Source: RGIG7378 sp964500525
Lineage (GTDB): Bacteria; Bacillota; Clostridia; RGIG7378
Reading direction: 5' to 3'
Length of the DNA: 24,132 nt
Assembly: GCA_964500525.1 (NCBI GenBank)
Contig: CAZCOE010000055.1
Span: 1 to 24,132, forward strand
Shown here piece by piece: positions 22,129 to 24,132 of this stretch (positions within the stretch are counted from its first letter, which is position 1; the number at the start of each line of letters is the position of its first letter). The position numbers and the translations under genes were made by a program. The notes under the pieces are model-generated. The model was not told the origin of the DNA. It worked only from the letters and a program-made list of their open reading frames with translations, and ran no database searches.

Positions 22129-22803
22129 ATGAAAGAACTAAGTGTATTTATAGATGAATCGGGCGACTTTGGGGAAATAACAGAGCGACCGTCATACTAT
22201 CTTGTGACACTTGTGTTCCATGATCAGAAGAACGAAATTGCTTCAAATGTCAGGAAACTTGAGAATAGCACCAAGAATTCCGGATTTGATTATGAGTATA
22301 TACATACGGGACCTGTTATCAGACGTGAGGATGTGTTTTCAGGATTGACAATAGACGAACGTAGAAAACTGCTATTTAAGATGTTAAATTTTATCGTTAG
22401 TTGCCCAATTGCATATGAGATGGTTGCAGTAAACCGAAAAGAAGCACCAGATAAAATATCGCTTTCCGGTAAATTGGGACGCGAAATCTCAAACTTGATA
22501 GAAAAACATAAGGCTTTTTTTGATGAATTCGACAGAATTATTGTATACTACGATAATGGTCAAATCGAGCTTGGTGCAATTCTGAATACTGTATTTTCAA
22601 TTCATTTTTCCAATGTTGAGTTTCGAAAAGCAGAACCGCAAAAATATCGTTTATTACAGGCAGCTGATTTTATCTGTAGTATGGAGTTGCTGAAAATCAA
22701 AAAAGACGAAAAAAGATTGAGTAAATCAGAGAGGCAGTTTTTCTATAAGCCACAGGAATTGAAGAAGACATTTCTCAAAGCAATTGACAAGAAGCGACTA
22801 TAG
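22129..22803 (+). CDS. DUF3800 domain protein
   Basis: A 224-residue protein. FIDESGDFG near the N-terminus and the acidic/QAADF block near the C-terminus (LLQAADFICSMELLK) are the two conserved blocks of DUF3800, thought to have an RNase H-like fold with acidic catalytic residues (Asp9, Glu10 and Asp13 here and the Asp of QAADF). DUF3800 proteins occur in defence islands and on mobile DNA; their function is not settled. GGGGGAG at 22119-22125 sets the ATG at 22129. The gene is clearly AT-richer than its neighbours, suggesting transfer. The structured RNA just upstream may regulate it or interact with its product. Confidence 0.88.
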   Translation: MKELSVFIDESGDFGEITERPSYYLVTLVFHDQKNEIASNVRKLENSTKNSGFDYEYIHTGPVIRREDVFSGLTIDERRKLLFKMLNFIVSCPIAYEMVAVNRKEAPDKISLSGKLGREISNLIEKHKAFFDEFDRIIVYYDNGQIELGAILNTVFSIHFSNVEFRKAEPQKYRLLQAADFICSMELLKIKKDEKRLSKSERQFFYKPQELKKTFLKAIDKKRL

Positions 22804-22882
22804 AATCCCGTGGTCAAAAGCCTGTAAATACAGGAACCCGTGAGAGAAATACTAAATCCTTTGAACCAATGGAGCAGCAAAA

Positions 22883-23665
22883 ATGAATTGGACCAACGAG
22901 ATGATAAGACAGGTGGCGCTGCAACAGTCAGCAATAGATGCAAACTGCAGCCCTAGGGACTTTACTTGCCGTGGTAATGTGGTAACTGTTTCAAAAGAAA
23001 ACAAATTGGCCAGAAAGTATTTGACCCTTCCCCATGTGTGCAACCTGATTTCATATGGAAACAATATTGTGGCAACAGTTTCAGAAGAGTATAGAGATAT
23101 TGTGGAGAAATACATCAACAGGTTTCCGGCGGAGCATTGCTTTGAGACTCCAAATATGCATGTTCTCAACGATGCATTTCAGGAGTTGGGGTATCGGGTG
23201 TGTTTCATGGCGGAATATTTCCTGCCGGATGTGAATGTGTTGACAGCACTGCCCTGCGATTATGAGATGCGGATTTTGCATGCAGAGGATTTCGAGGATT
23301 TATATACTCCGGAGTGGAGCAATGCACTGTGCAAAAAACGCAGGGAGCTGGATGTTCTGGGCGTTGGAGCATACCATAATGGCAAGCTTGTGGGTTTAGC
23401 AGCATGTTCTGCAGATTGTGAAACCATGTGGCAGATCGGTGTGGACGTGCTGCCGGAATATCGCAGGAGGGGAATTGCATCTGCACTGACCAGCCGGTTG
23501 GGGATCCGGGTCCTGGAGAGGGATAAGGTTCCGTTCTATTGCTGCGCCTGGTCCAACCTGAAATCCGCAGGAAATGCAATAAGGAGCGGATTTCGCCCAG
23601 CATGGGTTGAAATGACAGTAAAACCCGCCTCTTTGGTGGACGAGATGAATACGATGCGACATTAA
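22883..23665 (+). CDS. GNAT-family N-acetyltransferase
   Basis: A 260-residue protein. The C-terminal half (~130-255) is the GNAT fold with acetyl-CoA motif QIGVDVLPEYRRRGIASALTSRL (RRRGIA at ~194) and a following NLKSAGNAIRSGFRPAW. The N-terminal ~125 residues form a degenerate second domain, as in two-domain GNAT proteins of Clostridia. The acceptor substrate is not predictable. GGAG at 22871-22874 lies 8 bp before the ATG. A 79-bp gap separates it from the DUF3800 gene, and it may be transcribed independently. Confidence 0.85.
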   Translation: MNWTNEMIRQVALQQSAIDANCSPRDFTCRGNVVTVSKENKLARKYLTLPHVCNLISYGNNIVATVSEEYRDIVEKYINRFPAEHCFETPNMHVLNDAFQELGYRVCFMAEYFLPDVNVLTALPCDYEMRILHAEDFEDLYTPEWSNALCKKRRELDVLGVGAYHNGKLVGLAACSADCETMWQIGVDVLPEYRRRGIASALTSRLGIRVLERDKVPFYCCAWSNLKSAGNAIRSGFRPAWVEMTVKPASLVDEMNTMRH

Positions 23666-23919
23666 GAAAAACGGATGAATATATCATTGGAACTCGTATA
23701 CCGGTGAAAGCAGTAAAATAATCTACCGCCAGCCCCCCGCAAAACTACGCAGGCAGTATATCTGATATATCATACCATGGGCCAGGAAATGGCGATTGAT
23801 AGGCTTAAATTCTCATACCGGTACAGGCTGAAAAGGAAACAGTAATTCTGTCCTCTGGGGAAACTTCGGCTAATTTTGATATAAAACCAAAATCTGCCGA
23901 AAAACCGATTGACCATTGA
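23666..23919. other. Intergenic region with a long inverted repeat
   Basis: No gene is seen. It contains the near-palindrome TATATCTGATATA around 23757-23770. An inverted repeat with 14-bp arms and two mismatches lies at 23865-23878 and 23888-23901 (TTCGGCTAATTTTG / CAAAATCTGCCGAA, 9-nt loop). It directly precedes the truncated ATPase fragment and may mark a rearrangement point. Confidence 0.5.
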
Positions 23920-24132
23920 ATGACGTTCGGCTATAAGGTGTACTTTTACGACACCGGATTGGTCTGCTACCTGACCCGCTGGTCCTCCCCAGAGGTAGCC
24001 GAAAGCGGCGCTATGAGCGGTGCACTGTTGGAAAACTACACTGTATCGGAAATAATGAAGGGCTATCAGAACGCAGGGCTGGAACCGTATATCTACTTCT
24101 ATCGGGATCGCGACTCTAAAGAGATTGACGTT
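23920..24132 (+). pseudogene. Fragment of a DUF4143-type AAA ATPase (5' end missing, 3' end beyond the window)
   Basis: From 23920 to the edge the frame reads KVYFYDTGLVCYLTRWSSPE, then MSGALLENYTVSEIMKGYQN and YFYRDRDSKEIDV, matching the C-terminal DUF4143 domain of AAA_14-type ATPases (KVYFxDTGL, GxLxENxV, FYRdrdxxEIDx). The ~250-residue N-terminal ATPase part is absent. A TGA sits immediately before the ATG at 23920 and no ribosome site precedes it, so this is a 5'-truncated remnant rather than an intact gene. The end is outside the window. Confidence 0.75.

Overview
The window looks like chromosomal DNA of a strictly anaerobic, low-to-mid-GC Gram-positive bacterium, most likely a gut Clostridia (Bacillota). 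Supporting signs are strong AGGAGG-type ribosome binding sites, lipoproteins with Gram-positive lipoboxes, an RHS wall-type protein, a preQ1-I riboswitch in front of queT, and many iron-sulfur proteins of anaerobic energy metabolism. The species cannot be named from sequence alone.

Layout. (1) 1-1065: the 3' end of an RHS-repeat polymorphic toxin gene and a small three-helix membrane protein that is probably its immunity partner; this part is AT-richer than what follows. (2) 1066-1566: a terminator, then a non-coding region with inverted repeats and a possible operator/promoter. (3) 1567-14060: one tightly packed 12-gene operon. It encodes a predicted malate dehydrogenase of the LDH/MDH family, class II fumarase, HdrB, HdrC, HdrA, an MvhD/FlxD-like protein, two FlxC/FlxB-like iron-sulfur proteins, a FlxA-like FAD/NAD(P)H oxidoreductase, a ferredoxin-type fumarate reductase iron-sulfur subunit, a soluble fumarate reductase flavoprotein, and an aspartate:alanine-exchanger-family transporter. 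(4) 14061-16650: a non-coding stretch with two perfect 49-bp repeats, an SH3/L,D-transpeptidase lipoprotein, a LysR regulator and a divergent small SWEET-like membrane protein. (5) 16651-20415: queT on the minus strand under a preQ1-I riboswitch, then a plus-strand run of flavin-reductase-like protein, membrane HD-GYP phosphodiesterase and a CAT-GNAT acetyltransferase fusion. (6) 20416-24132: a DUF4097 lipoprotein, a broken GNAT gene, a compact structured RNA just upstream of an AT-rich DUF3800 gene, an intact GNAT gene, and a fragment of a DUF4143-type ATPase running off the right edge.

How it fits together. The central operon is the main discovery candidate. It encodes the reductive steps oxaloacetate -> malate -> fumarate -> succinate, an apparently complete Hdr-Flx electron-bifurcating apparatus fed by NAD(P)H, a cytoplasmic fumarate reductase without a membrane anchor, and a possible dicarboxylate/succinate exporter. 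I infer that fumarate (directly, or through a thiol/disulfide couple on HdrB) replaces heterodisulfide as the high-potential acceptor, so that NADH oxidation with fumarate reduction could drive ferredoxin reduction in the cytoplasm. The gene families and active-site residues are read from the sequence; the coupling is a hypothesis.

The second noteworthy element is the structured RNA ahead of the DUF3800 gene, which fits the known but functionally unexplained class of DUF3800-associated RNA motifs.
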